A DNA stretch of 64,000 bases. It comes from Nocardia otitidiscaviarum NBRC 14405 (lineage in GTDB: Bacteria; Actinomycetota; Actinomycetes; Mycobacteriales; Mycobacteriaceae). The DNA lies in contig NZ_BAGD01000032.1 of NCBI RefSeq assembly GCF_000308635.1, positions 1 to 64,000 on the forward strand, given 5' to 3'. The translations under genes and the position numbers were made by a program. The notes beneath the pieces are model-generated. The model was not told the DNA's origin. It saw nothing but the letters and a program-made list of their open reading frames with translations, and ran no database searches. This document shows, in pieces, positions 1 through 13,426 of the stretch (position 1 is the stretch's first letter; each line of letters begins with the position of its first letter).

Positions 1-2
1 CA

Positions 3-5315
<5,313 letters not shown>

Positions 5316-5451
5316 CATTGACCCCTGTTGTGGCGACTGCATAGGCCGTATGGTCTGTCGAAGTGCTCTGGCCACGGTGTGGAGGCCGTCGGGAGATCCC
5401 TGACGGTCGGGGTGGTCGCCAGGACTCGAATTGAAGCGAAGGTGTGAAACA

Positions 5452-6543
5452 TTGATTCGTCGATCTGTCCGGAACGGGGTTGCCGTCGGCCGTCGCCGCG
5501 GCGCGCGTGCTGCCGCGCTCATCGCGGCCACCGCCGTACTCACCGGTCTGACCGCCGGCATCGGCACGCAGAGCGCTGTCGCTGACCCGATCATCGACAA
5601 CAAGAAGCTGCTCGCCGATCCCGTGGCCCCCGACGGGTCCAGGATCACCAAGGCCGAGATGAAGGACGAGCGGAACATCCGCCTCTACGTCTACTCGGCC
5701 GCCATGGACGCCACCTATCCGGTCGATGTGCAGCGGCCCGCCGACACCTCGGAACCGCGCCCGACCCTCTACCTGCTCAATGGCGCGGGTGGCGGCCAGG
5801 ACGACGCCTCCTGGCAGAAGAAGACCGATATCGTCAACGGCTTCCTCGGCGACAAGAACGTCAACGTGGTTCAGCCCATCGGCGGCAAGTGGTCGTACTA
5901 CACCGACTGGCAGCAGCCCGACCCGAACCTGGGCGTCAACAAGTGGACCACCTTCTTCACCGAGGAGCTGCCGCCGCTCATCGACGCCGCCCTCGGCACC
6001 AATGGCATCAACGCCATCGCGGGCATCTCCACCTCCGGCACCACCGTGCTGCAGCTACCCGAGAAGGCTCCGGGTCTGTACAAGGCCGCCGCCGCCTACT
6101 CCGGCTGCGCCCAGTTCGCCGATCCGGTCGGCCGTGAGTTCATGCGCCTGACCGTCGAGGTCTGGGGCGGCGGCGAGATGGAGAACATGTACGGTCCGGC
6201 CGACTCGCCCGCGTGGGTCGAGAACGACCCGGTCGTCAATGCCGACAAGCTGCGCGGCGTGGAGCTGTACATCTCCACCGGCAACGGCCTGCCCGGCCAG
6301 TACGACACGCTGAACGGCGAGTACGCGCTGCCCGGTGCGTACGGTCTGGCCAACCAGCTCATCATCGGCGGCGCGATCGAGGCGGGCACCCAGTACTGCA
6401 CCGCCAACCTGAAGAACAAGCTGGATTCGCTGGGTATCCCGGCGACCTACAACTTCCGCAACTCCGGCACCCACTCGTGGGGCTACTGGAACGACGAGTT
6501 CAAGAACTCGTGGCCGGTGCTGGCCCGCGGCCTGGGGCTGTAG
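5452..6543 (+). CDS. Secreted mycolyltransferase / antigen 85-type esterase
   Basis: Predicted secreted alpha/beta-hydrolase of about 363 residues that would transfer mycolic acids onto trehalose or arabinogalactan in the cell envelope. It has an Arg-rich N-terminus, a hydrophobic stretch AALIAATAVLTGLTAG and an Ala-rich cleavage region ending AVADP. The nucleophile motif is GISTSG (GxSxxG; antigen 85 has GLSMSG) and the C-terminal histidine lies in GTHSWGYWNDEF, almost as in antigen 85. I chose the TTG at 5452 because GAAGG (5438-5442) lies 9 bases upstream; an in-frame TTG at 5431 has no such site. A strong hairpin follows. It starts 136 bases after the NRPS and need not belong to it. Confidence 0.9.
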   Translation: MIRRSVRNGVAVGRRRGARAAALIAATAVLTGLTAGIGTQSAVADPIIDNKKLLADPVAPDGSRITKAEMKDERNIRLYVYSAAMDATYPVDVQRPADTSEPRPTLYLLNGAGGGQDDASWQKKTDIVNGFLGDKNVNVVQPIGGKWSYYTDWQQPDPNLGVNKWTTFFTEELPPLIDAALGTNGINAIAGISTSGTTVLQLPEKAPGLYKAAAAYSGCAQFADPVGREFMRLTVEVWGGGEMENMYGPADSPAWVENDPVVNADKLRGVELYISTGNGLPGQYDTLNGEYALPGAYGLANQLIIGGAIEAGTQYCTANLKNKLDSLGIPATYNFRNSGTHSWGYWNDEFKNSWPVLARGLGL

Positions 6544-6566
6544 GCGGTAGCCGATCCGAGGTTCGA

Positions 6567-6603
6567 CGCCCCGTCCGCACTGTTGGTGCGGGCGGGGCGT
6601 TTT
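6567..6603 (+). terminator. Rho-independent terminator after the mycolyltransferase gene
   Basis: Left arm CGCCCCGTCCGCAC (6567-6580), loop TGTTG, right arm GTGCGGGCGGGGCG (6586-6599) with a single G-T wobble, then TTTT (6600-6603). It sits 24 bases after the stop codon. Confidence 0.88.
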
Positions 6604-6665
6604 CGTGGGGTGCCGATTGATTTCACCTGGAAACAGGGAGATTGGTCTCTTTTTCGGGGGCTCGC

Positions 6666-6694
6666 TGAACGATAAGTTCGGTTACCCATAAACT
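6666..6694 (+). promoter_or_regulatory. Candidate promoter for mntH giving a leaderless mRNA
   Basis: The -35-like TGAACG (6666-6671) is separated by 17 bases from the -10-like TAAACT (6689-6694). Transcription would start at about 6701-6702, the GTG start codon itself. No Shine-Dalgarno sequence precedes that codon, which fits a leaderless transcript. Confidence 0.5.
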
Positions 6695-6701
6695 TTGTTT
6701 T

Positions 6702-7955
6702 GTGAGCACTACCGTATTGGCCGACCCGCCGCGTTCCGCATGGCAGCGGGCGCGGTCCGCGGCGGTACTGCTCGGTCCGGCCTTCGTCGCCGCCATCGCC
6801 TATGTGGACCCCGGCAATGTCGCCTCGAATATCAGCGCGGGCGCGCAATTCGGCTATCTGCTGGTCTGGGTCATCGTCATGGCGAATGTCATGGCCGCGC
6901 TGGTGCAATTCCTCAGCGCCAAACTCGGGTTGGTGACCGGCATGTCGCTGCCCGAGGCGGTGCGCGCCAAGGCCGGCCGCCCGATCCGCCTGTCGTACTG
7001 GGCGCAGGCCGAGATCGTCGCCATGGCCACCGATCTCGCCGAGGTGGTGGGCGGCGCCATCGCGCTGAACCTGCTTTTCGGCCTGCCGCTGCTACTGGGC
7101 GGTGTGATCACCGGACTGGTGTCGCTGGCCCTGCTGGCCGTGCAGAACCGGCGCGGGCAGCGGCCCTTCGAACGGGTCGTCACCGGCATGCTGGCCGTCA
7201 TCGCGGTGGGATTCCTGGCCAGCGTGGTGATCGCGCCGCCGTCGGCGTCGGGCACCCTGGGCGGCCTGGTCCCGCGATTCGACGGCACCGAGAGCGTACT
7301 GCTGGCCGCCGCCATGATCGGCGCGACCGTCATGCCGCACGCGGTGTATCTGCACTCCGGACTGGCCCGCGACCGGCACGGCAGCCCCGAACCCGGTCCG
7401 CTGCGCGCCCGACTGCTGAAGATCACCAAGGTCGATGTGGGCCTGGCCATGGTGCTGGCGGGCACGGTGAACATGGCCATGCTGCTCATGGCCGCCCAGA
7501 CCCTGCGCGGGCGCGACGGCATCGACACCATCGAGGCCGCCCACGGGGCGGTGCGCGACGTGCTCGGCCCGGGCGCGGCGCTGCTGCTGGCCATCGGGCT
7601 GCTCGCCTCCGGCCTCGCCTCCACCTCGGTGGGCGCGTACGCGGGCGCGATGATCATGGATGGCCTGCTGCATCGCACGGTGCCGCTGCTGGTGCGCCGC
7701 GTGGTGACCCTCGTTCCGGCGCTCGCCATCCTGGCCGTCGGCTTCGACCCCACCCGAGCACTCATCGTCTCGCAGGTGGTGCTGTCCTTCGGCATCCCCT
7801 TCGCCCTGATCCCCCTGGTGCGCTTCACCAGCGACCGTGCGCTCATGGGCGAGGACGTCAACCATCGGGTCACCACCGGGCTGGCCTGGCTGGTCGCGGG
7901 CATCATCTCGGCGCTGAACGTGGCGCTGATCTATCTCACGGTCACCGGAGGGTGA
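6702..7955 (+). CDS. mntH: Nramp-family Mn2+/Fe2+ : H+ symporter
   Basis: Integral membrane divalent-metal importer of 417 residues, the usual length for bacterial MntH. Two family signatures carrying metal ligands are visible: DPGN at residues 36-39, in VDPGNVASNISAG, and MPHAVYLHSGL near residue 210. About eleven hydrophobic segments follow the expected pattern. The GTG start has no ribosome-binding site but has a -10-like hexamer 7 bases upstream. It converges with the deacetylase gene over a shared hairpin. Manganese is the likely main substrate; iron is possible. No MntR site was recognised. Confidence 0.93.
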   Translation: MSTTVLADPPRSAWQRARSAAVLLGPAFVAAIAYVDPGNVASNISAGAQFGYLLVWVIVMANVMAALVQFLSAKLGLVTGMSLPEAVRAKAGRPIRLSYWAQAEIVAMATDLAEVVGGAIALNLLFGLPLLLGGVITGLVSLALLAVQNRRGQRPFERVVTGMLAVIAVGFLASVVIAPPSASGTLGGLVPRFDGTESVLLAAAMIGATVMPHAVYLHSGLARDRHGSPEPGPLRARLLKITKVDVGLAMVLAGTVNMAMLLMAAQTLRGRDGIDTIEAAHGAVRDVLGPGAALLLAIGLLASGLASTSVGAYAGAMIMDGLLHRTVPLLVRRVVTLVPALAILAVGFDPTRALIVSQVVLSFGIPFALIPLVRFTSDRALMGEDVNHRVTTGLAWLVAGIISALNVALIYLTVTGG

Positions 7956-8012
7956 CCGTGTCCCACGCGGTTTCGTAACCGCTCGTGCGGCGCAGGGGGC
8001 CGCACGCAGGGC

Positions 8013-8048
8013 CGCGCCCCCGTTCCGGACATCCGGAGCGGGGGCGCG
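8013..8048. terminator. Bidirectional hairpin terminator between convergent genes
   Basis: A 16-bp stem with one G-T wobble, CGCGCCCCCGTTCCGG (8013-8028) against 8033-8048, with the loop ACAT. It lies between the convergent mntH and deacetylase genes and can serve both strands. There is no clear T-tract. Confidence 0.75.
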
Positions 8049-8057
8049 CGGCACCGC

Positions 8058-8930
8058 TCAGGCGCGCGACCGCACGTAGTGATCGGCGATATCGTCGCTC
8101 GTCGTCACCCACACGGCCGGATGGTTGGTGATGTAGTCCAGCGCTTCGACCAGATAGCGGTGCCGGAACGCCTGCCCGATCACGAACGGATGCAGGGCCA
8201 GGGGCAGTACCCGGCCACTGCCGTCCGCCTCGGCCTCGGCGACCAGTTGATCCAGTTGATCCTTCAGCATCCGGGCGAAGTCGGGTCCGGTCAGGCCCTT
8301 GCTCACGAAGATGCCGATGTCGTTGAGTTCCACCGAATACGGCACGCTCAGCATCCCGGGTACGTTCAGGCGGTAGGGCTGATCGTCGTTGGTCCAGTCG
8401 AGGACGTATCGAAGCCCCAACTCGGCCAACAGTTCCGGGGTGTCGAAGGTTTCGGTCAGGCCGGGGCCCATCCAGCCGCGTGGCCGCTGGCCGGTGGTCT
8501 TCTCGATGGTGGTGACGATCTCGCGCAGCACCGTGCGCTCCTCCTCGCGCACCAGGCCGGTGTGCAGGTGGCTGTTGCTGCTGCCATGCGCCAGCCAGGC
8601 CCAGCCGCGCTCCCGGCCCGCCGCGATGATCTGCGGGTAGCGTTCGCCCACATCGGAATTCAACAGTGCGCTGGCGCGGATGCCGTAGGTGTCGAGCGCC
8701 TGTATCACCCGCCAGATGCCCACTCGCGGCCCGTAGTCGCGCCAGCCGTAGTTGAGTGCGTCCGGGGTCAGCGCCGTGGTGCCCTCGTAGGTGGCCGTGC
8801 CGGGCAGGTCCACGTAGAAGTGCTCGATATTGAGCCCGACATAGAAGGCGACGGATTTGCCGTCCGGCCAGTGCAGCGGGTCGCGTCCGGTGATGGGGCT
8901 GTAGTCGAAGAGGGTGACATCCTTGCTCAT
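8058..8930 (-). CDS. Polysaccharide deacetylase-family protein (NodB/PuuE-like)
   Basis: About 290 residues with a NodB-type barrel pattern: an N-terminal DGKSVAFYVGLNIEHF strand, WLAHGSSNSHLH as the His-containing second motif, GWMGPGLTETFDTPELLAELG, and a C-terminal LALHPFVIGQ. This resembles the PuuE/allantoinase-like branch rather than classical chitin deacetylases, because the usual TFDD metal-site motif is replaced by LNIEHF. The substrate is unknown. I start it at ATG 8930, since longer versions would run through the shared operator with MerR; there is no good Shine-Dalgarno, so it may be nearly leaderless. Divergent transcription from a MerR gene suggests inducible control. Confidence 0.8.
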   Translation of the reverse strand: MSKDVTLFDYSPITGRDPLHWPDGKSVAFYVGLNIEHFYVDLPGTATYEGTTALTPDALNYGWRDYGPRVGIWRVIQALDTYGIRASALLNSDVGERYPQIIAAGRERGWAWLAHGSSNSHLHTGLVREEERTVLREIVTTIEKTTGQRPRGWMGPGLTETFDTPELLAELGLRYVLDWTNDDQPYRLNVPGMLSVPYSVELNDIGIFVSKGLTGPDFARMLKDQLDQLVAEAEADGSGRVLPLALHPFVIGQAFRHRYLVEALDYITNHPAVWVTTSDDIADHYVRSRA

Positions 8931-8947
8931 GCCGCTATGCTGAAACA

Positions 8948-8963
8948 TTGACATAGATGTCAA
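8948..8963. promoter_or_regulatory. Palindromic operator with two divergent -35 boxes (MerR/deacetylase)
   Basis: TTGACATAGATGTCAA is a perfect 7-bp inverted repeat with a 2-bp centre. Each arm contains TTGACA, the -35 consensus: rightwards for merR (17 bp to TGAGAT, 8971-8976) and leftwards for the deacetylase (18 bp to CATAGC on the minus strand, 8934-8939). One bound dimer could control both promoters. Confidence 0.65.
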
Positions 8964-8995
8964 GGTCAACTGAGATCCGGTGTGAGGTGCGGCAT

Positions 8996-9367
8996 ATGCG
9001 AATCAAGGAGCTGGCGGAGCGCACCGAGACCTCGCCGCGACTGCTGCGCTACTACGAACAGCAGGGGTTGCTGCGAGTCACACGCTCCGCCAACGGGTAT
9101 CGCGACTACGACGAGCGCTTCGTGGAGCAGGTCATGCATATCCGCGGCCTGCTGGAGGCCGGCCTCCCGACGCGGGTGATCAAACAGATCCTGCCCTGCC
9201 TCGACAACCCCGCCGACATCCACTTCGCCGATGCCACACCGGAAATCATCGCCACCCTGGAAGACCAGCGTGACCGCATGAGTCAGCGTATCGACCTGCT
9301 GACTCGCAACCGCGACGCCATGACGCGATACCTGGAATCGCTGCGCGGTTGTGCGCGAGCGGTATGA
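8996..9367 (+). CDS. MerR-family transcriptional regulator
   Basis: DNA-binding regulator of 123 residues. It begins MRIKELAERTETSPRLLRYY, the winged-helix signature of the family, continues EQQGLLRVTRSANGYRDYDE, and ends in a helical dimerisation region. There is no Cys cluster for metal binding, so it is a drug- or metabolite-type MerR. I chose the ATG at 8996 because GAGG (8984-8987) lies 8 bases upstream. It is divergent from the deacetylase and very probably binds the palindrome at 8948-8963. The inducer is unknown. Confidence 0.92.
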   Translation: MRIKELAERTETSPRLLRYYEQQGLLRVTRSANGYRDYDERFVEQVMHIRGLLEAGLPTRVIKQILPCLDNPADIHFADATPEIIATLEDQRDRMSQRIDLLTRNRDAMTRYLESLRGCARAV

Positions 9368-9478
9368 GAGCGGCCCGGAGGGAACGGGCGGCAGTCGTGC
9401 CGCGCGGGATGCCGACGTGCCGGTGTGCCGCGCCGCGCGAACAGACGTGGCGCATGGCCGATGCGGCGTTCCGGTGAC

Positions 9479-10273
9479 TCAGTCCGTGAAGACCGGCTTG
9501 CGCTTCTGGAGCATGGCGGCCGCACCCTCGGCGAAGTCCGGCGCCTCCAGAAGCTCGGACTGGCCGACCTTTTCGGCCGCGAGCACACCGTCCAGGGCGG
9601 CCAGGGCGGCCTGATGGAGGGTGCGCTTGGTGAGTTCGGTGGCGCGACGGGGACCATTGGCCAGCTTGGCGACCGCGGCCTCCACCCGGGCGTCGAGTTC
9701 GTCGGCGGACAGGACATCGGTGACGAGGCCGTGCTGTTTGGCCTTGGCGGCGGGCAGCCGCTCGCCCAGCAGCGCCATCTCGGCGGCCAGTGGACGACCG
9801 GCGGCCGCCGCGACCATGGCCGCCGCGCCGCCGTCGGGCATCAGGCCGATATTGATGAAGGCCAGCAGCAGATAGGAGTCCTCGGCGAGGTAGGTCAGAT
9901 CGGCGGCGAGCGCGAACGCCGCACCGATCCCGGCGGCGGCCCCCCGCACGCGGGCGATCACCGGCAGCGGAGAATCCACGATCGCCTTGATCATGGCGTT
10001 GGCGGCGTCCATGGTCATCTCCGAGGTGACGCCGCGCGCCGTCGCCGCGGGTGCGGCCGCGAGATCGGCCCCGGTGCAGAAGTCGCCGCCCTCGCCGGTC
10101 AGAACGATGACCCGCAACGCGGTATTCTGCGATGCCGCCCGCACCGTCTCCCCGAGCCCGACCATGGTGTCGTAATCGATGGCGTTCTTCCGCCTGGGGT
10201 TGGTGATCGTGATACGCAGTACCCGTCCGTCCGGAACGGCAGTGAAGCCCGGGGTGGTCGCGATTTCGGTCAT
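9479..10273 (-). CDS. Enoyl-CoA hydratase/isomerase (crotonase) family protein
   Basis: Crotonase-fold acyl-CoA enzyme of about 264 residues. The oxyanion-hole motifs GEGGDFCTGADL and RGAAAGIGAAFALAADL are clear. The residue matching the first hydratase Glu is replaced (LAFINIGLMP), whereas MPDGG carries the Asp typical of PaaG-type isomerases and EMALLGERLPA follows. An isomerase or related activity is therefore as likely as hydration. Start at ATG 10273, preceded by CAGGAG (10279-10284). It is divergent from a TetR-type gene that probably controls it. Confidence 0.88.
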   Translation of the reverse strand: MTEIATTPGFTAVPDGRVLRITITNPRRKNAIDYDTMVGLGETVRAASQNTALRVIVLTGEGGDFCTGADLAAAPAATARGVTSEMTMDAANAMIKAIVDSPLPVIARVRGAAAGIGAAFALAADLTYLAEDSYLLLAFINIGLMPDGGAAAMVAAAAGRPLAAEMALLGERLPAAKAKQHGLVTDVLSADELDARVEAAVAKLANGPRRATELTKRTLHQAALAALDGVLAAEKVGQSELLEAPDFAEGAAAMLQKRKPVFTD

Positions 10274-10375
10274 GGGTGCTCCTGGGTACGCGAACGGCGA
10301 CGGTGCCGATGTGGTTCGCATTGCCATTGTGGTCCGCATTGCGAATTGTGGTTAACTTAGGTGTACTTGTTCGGC

Positions 10376-10387
10376 ACTGTCAACAGT
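10376..10387. promoter_or_regulatory. Candidate TetR operator between crotonase and tandem TetR gene
   Basis: ACTGTCAACAGT is a 5-bp inverted repeat with a 2-bp centre, in the divergent promoter region 27 bases before the TetR start codon. The position fits autoregulation, but the short arms could arise by chance. Confidence 0.35.
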
Positions 10388-10413
10388 CGGTGCCACCGAG
10401 AAGGAGAAGGTGA

Positions 10414-11655
10414 ATGGTCGCCGATCGCAGCGAGCCGAGACTCGCTTCCGCGCGACCGGACGGCGATGCGACGCCCCGGCGTCGACCCAAGAACCGCAAG
10501 GGTCAGATCGTGCGAGTTGCCGCCCGGGCGTTCGCCGAACGCGGCTATCACCCGGTCGGAGTGGATGAGATCGCCGCCGAGGTCGGCATTTCCGGCCCTG
10601 CGCTGTACCGGCACTTCAAGAACAAGTACGCCCTGCTGGTCGCCGCCGCCGACATGGGCGCGCAGCAGCTGCTCGACGCCGCCAAGGCCGCCGACGATCC
10701 CGAGCTGGAACCGGAACCGCGACTCACCAAGCTGATTCGCGGCGTCGCCGAGTACACCATCGACGTGCGCCGCGAGGGCGGCCTGTACCGCTGGGAGCGC
10801 CGCTATCTGGAGCGCGCGGACCGCGATCGCATCCGGGTCATGTACGTGGATCTGCACGAAACCGTGGCGGTGCCGATCCGCGAGCTACGCCCCGACGCCG
10901 ACCCCGCCGACATCACGCTGCTCACCGCGGCCGTCCTCAGCGCCATCGGCAGCATCACCCACCATCGCACCACGCTGTCCACCACCCGGCTGGTCGGCCT
11001 GCTCGACGACATCTGCCGGTCCATCCTGTGCACCGAGCTGCCGCCCGCGCCGCCGCCCGTCACCGGCGACCCCGTCCCGCGCGGCCTGCCGGTCATCTCC
11101 AAGCGCGAACAGCTGCTCACCGAGGCCATCCGCATCTTCGGTCGGCAGGGCTACCACGAGGCGAGCATCGAGGAGATCGGTGCGGCCGCGGGCATCAACG
11201 CCTCCAGCGTGTACCGCTACTTCGCCAGCAAATCGGATCTGCTGGCCGCGGCGTTCCATCGCACCGGCGAACGGGTGGCCATCGCCAATGCGGAGGCGCT
11301 GGCGGAGGCCACCAGCCGCGCCGACGCCGCCGTGCGCATCGCCGAGCGCTTCGCGCGGATGACCTTCACCATGCCGGAGATCCTGCCGGTCTACTTCGCG
11401 GAATTCTCCAATCTGCCCGCCTCCGAACAGCATCGGCTGCGCTCCATCCAGCGTCAGAACGTGCTGGAGTGGGCCAACCTGCTCGACGGCGATCCCGTGG
11501 AGGCGCGCTTCCGGGTGCACGCGGCCATCGCCCAGGTGATCGATGTGGGGCGGCGCATCAAGTTCGACGCCCGCCCCGAGAACATCGCGCGGGTGAGCAC
11601 GCTCATGCGCGCCGTGCTGCTCGGCGCCGACGCGACCGCCCCCGTGCGGAACTGA
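10414..11655 (+). CDS. Tandem TetR/AcrR-type regulator (two HTH domains in one chain)
   Basis: Unusual 413-residue regulator with two complete TetR DNA-binding domains. The first spans about residues 30-80 (GYHPVGVDEIAAEVGISGPALYRHFKNK, read in two pieces around VDEIA) and the second about 230-280 (YHEASIEEIGAAAGINASSV followed by YRYFASKSDLL). Each is followed by its own helical region. A normal TetR protein is about 200 residues, so this is a fused dimer in one polypeptide, a type known in actinobacteria. AAGGAG (10401-10406) precedes the ATG. It is divergent from the crotonase gene and ends 11 bases from the convergent aldehyde-dehydrogenase-like gene. The context suggests control of acyl-CoA metabolism; the ligand is unknown. 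Confidence 0.9.
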   Translation: MVADRSEPRLASARPDGDATPRRRPKNRKGQIVRVAARAFAERGYHPVGVDEIAAEVGISGPALYRHFKNKYALLVAAADMGAQQLLDAAKAADDPELEPEPRLTKLIRGVAEYTIDVRREGGLYRWERRYLERADRDRIRVMYVDLHETVAVPIRELRPDADPADITLLTAAVLSAIGSITHHRTTLSTTRLVGLLDDICRSILCTELPPAPPPVTGDPVPRGLPVISKREQLLTEAIRIFGRQGYHEASIEEIGAAAGINASSVYRYFASKSDLLAAAFHRTGERVAIANAEALAEATSRADAAVRIAERFARMTFTMPEILPVYFAEFSNLPASEQHRLRSIQRQNVLEWANLLDGDPVEARFRVHAAIAQVIDVGRRIKFDARPENIARVSTLMRAVLLGADATAPVRN

Positions 11656-11666
11656 CGATTACGCCC

Positions 11667-13142
11667 TCACACTCGGTGCCGGAGCCGGAAGATCATGCGC
11701 GCCAAGCGCAGATGCTGCGGATGCCGTTCGAAGGTGGACTGCTCGACCGGATCGCGCCGGTGCTTCTCCGTGATGGTGAGCGGACGGGCGAAATCCCGCA
11801 GCCGCTGTTCGTCGCGCGTTCGGCCCGGACCGTCGGTCCCGTAGACCGGAGCCGAGTTCACCGTCACCACTTCGGTTTTCAGCCGTTCGGCGAACTCCGG
11901 CACGCTGCGCACGTCCCGGGTGAAGACGGCGACCGAGCGGGAGCGGCTACCGAGCCGCTCCACCGCCTCGTCCATGCCGCGCACCTTGTTCACCACCAGC
12001 ACCGGCCCGACCGCGTCCCCGCTGAGCGCCAGGCTCACCTCCGGTACCTCGGTGAGCACGATCGGTTCGATGTAGGGCGTGCGAATGGAGTCCAGTCCGC
12101 CGACCACCGCCTGACCGCCGCGGCTGAGCGCGTCGCGCACGTGGCGGCGCACCACGTCGGTCTGCGACTCCAGCGTCATCGGCCCGTAGGAGGCGCGCCG
12201 GTCGGCCCCGGGGCGCAACTGACGCGCTTGCGCCGCAACAAGATCCAGGAACGGCTCGTACACCGACTCGGCCACGTACGCGCACTGCACCCCGGCCGGA
12301 TTCTGTCCGGCATTGGCCATGGCGCCGAAGACGGCGGCCGCGGCGGCCTCGGGCAGCCGGGCGTCCACCTGCACCACCATGGCGCCCCGGCCGCCCTGTT
12401 CGACGAGCAGCGGTGTGGAGTGCTGGGCGCACAGTGCGGTCACCTCGCGGGCCCCGGCGGGGGAGCCGGTGTAGGAGATGGTGGCCAGCCGCGCCCGGCA
12501 CAGCGCCGCGGCTGTCGTGCTGTCACCCGTGACCACCTGCAGTACCGGTTGATTCGGGGCGAGGCGGCTCCAGCTGTCGGCCAGCCAGGCGCCGATGCCG
12601 GGGGTGAGTTCACTGGGCTTGAGCACCACCGAGTTACCGGCGGCCATGGCGCAGGCGATGCCGTTCATGGCGGTCAGCACGGGGTTGTGCCAGGGGCTGA
12701 GCACACCGACCACGCCCAGTGGCCGATAGCCGACCGATGCCTGCCGCGTGTGCCGGAATCGTCCGGTGGTTCGTCGTCCGAGTACCTTCTCGGCGCTGCG
12801 GGCGGCCCAGTGCAGATGCTCCACCGCGGCGGTCACCTCGATGGCCGCGTCCAGCCGCGGTTTGCCGGTTTCGGCGCTGACGAGGTCGACCAGCTCGCGG
12901 GTGCCCCGCGCCACGGCACGCTTCCAATCCAACAGCCAACGTTTACGCCCGTCGAATCCGATTGCCGCCCACCACTGTTCGGCGGCGTGCGCGGCGCGGA
13001 CGGTGCGGGTGACCTCGCCGGAGCCCATGATGGCGTAATCGCCCACGACCTCGCCGGTGCGCGGGTCGTAGGACGTCAGCACCTTCGGTCGGCCAGTTCC
13101 TCCCGGGTGCGCTGCCGTGCGTGGCTGCGCGGACTCGGCCAT
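11667..13142 (-). CDS. Aldehyde dehydrogenase-family protein lacking the catalytic cysteine
   Basis: ALDH-superfamily protein of about 491 residues. Family features include GVVGVLSPWHNP, the cofactor Lys in VVLKPSELTP, ISYTGSPAGAREV, and the catalytic-Glu motif as VEQGG. The nucleophile loop, normally NxGQxC, reads NAGQNPAGVQCAYV: the cysteine position is proline, with a Cys five residues later. It may be a non-catalytic homologue or use a shifted cysteine. Start at ATG 13142, preceded by AGAGGTG; longer forms lack this. Convergent with the TetR gene. Confidence 0.85.
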   Translation of the reverse strand: MAESAQPRTAAHPGGTGRPKVLTSYDPRTGEVVGDYAIMGSGEVTRTVRAAHAAEQWWAAIGFDGRKRWLLDWKRAVARGTRELVDLVSAETGKPRLDAAIEVTAAVEHLHWAARSAEKVLGRRTTGRFRHTRQASVGYRPLGVVGVLSPWHNPVLTAMNGIACAMAAGNSVVLKPSELTPGIGAWLADSWSRLAPNQPVLQVVTGDSTTAAALCRARLATISYTGSPAGAREVTALCAQHSTPLLVEQGGRGAMVVQVDARLPEAAAAAVFGAMANAGQNPAGVQCAYVAESVYEPFLDLVAAQARQLRPGADRRASYGPMTLESQTDVVRRHVRDALSRGGQAVVGGLDSIRTPYIEPIVLTEVPEVSLALSGDAVGPVLVVNKVRGMDEAVERLGSRSRSVAVFTRDVRSVPEFAERLKTEVVTVNSAPVYGTDGPGRTRDEQRLRDFARPLTITEKHRRDPVEQSTFERHPQHLRLARMIFRLRHRV

Positions 13143-13426
13143 GATCACCTCTCGCAGGCCGGAAAAACGTCTCCCCATGGCTCAGACTATGGTCCGTTCG
13201 GCGTACCCGACAAGGTTCGGAATGCCGCACGGACCGGGTGGTCTGTGTCATGACCAGCGGCTATCCGGAAACCGTCGAGTTTGTGACCAAGGACACAGGG
13301 CGGCCATAGATGCTTCACCGAAGCAACGAACGAGCATCTGCCGCGCCGGTAACATCACGCGGGGCGGAGGGGATCATCCCCACCGGAGGCGAAATCGTCC
13401 CCGCCGTAGCCGATAGTGGAGAGTTG

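Noticed and set aside
11028..13253. A 741-codon plus-strand frame over the TetR and aldehyde-dehydrogenase-like genes
   Set aside because: Its reading is Arg/Ala/His-rich and contradicts two genes with clear family motifs.
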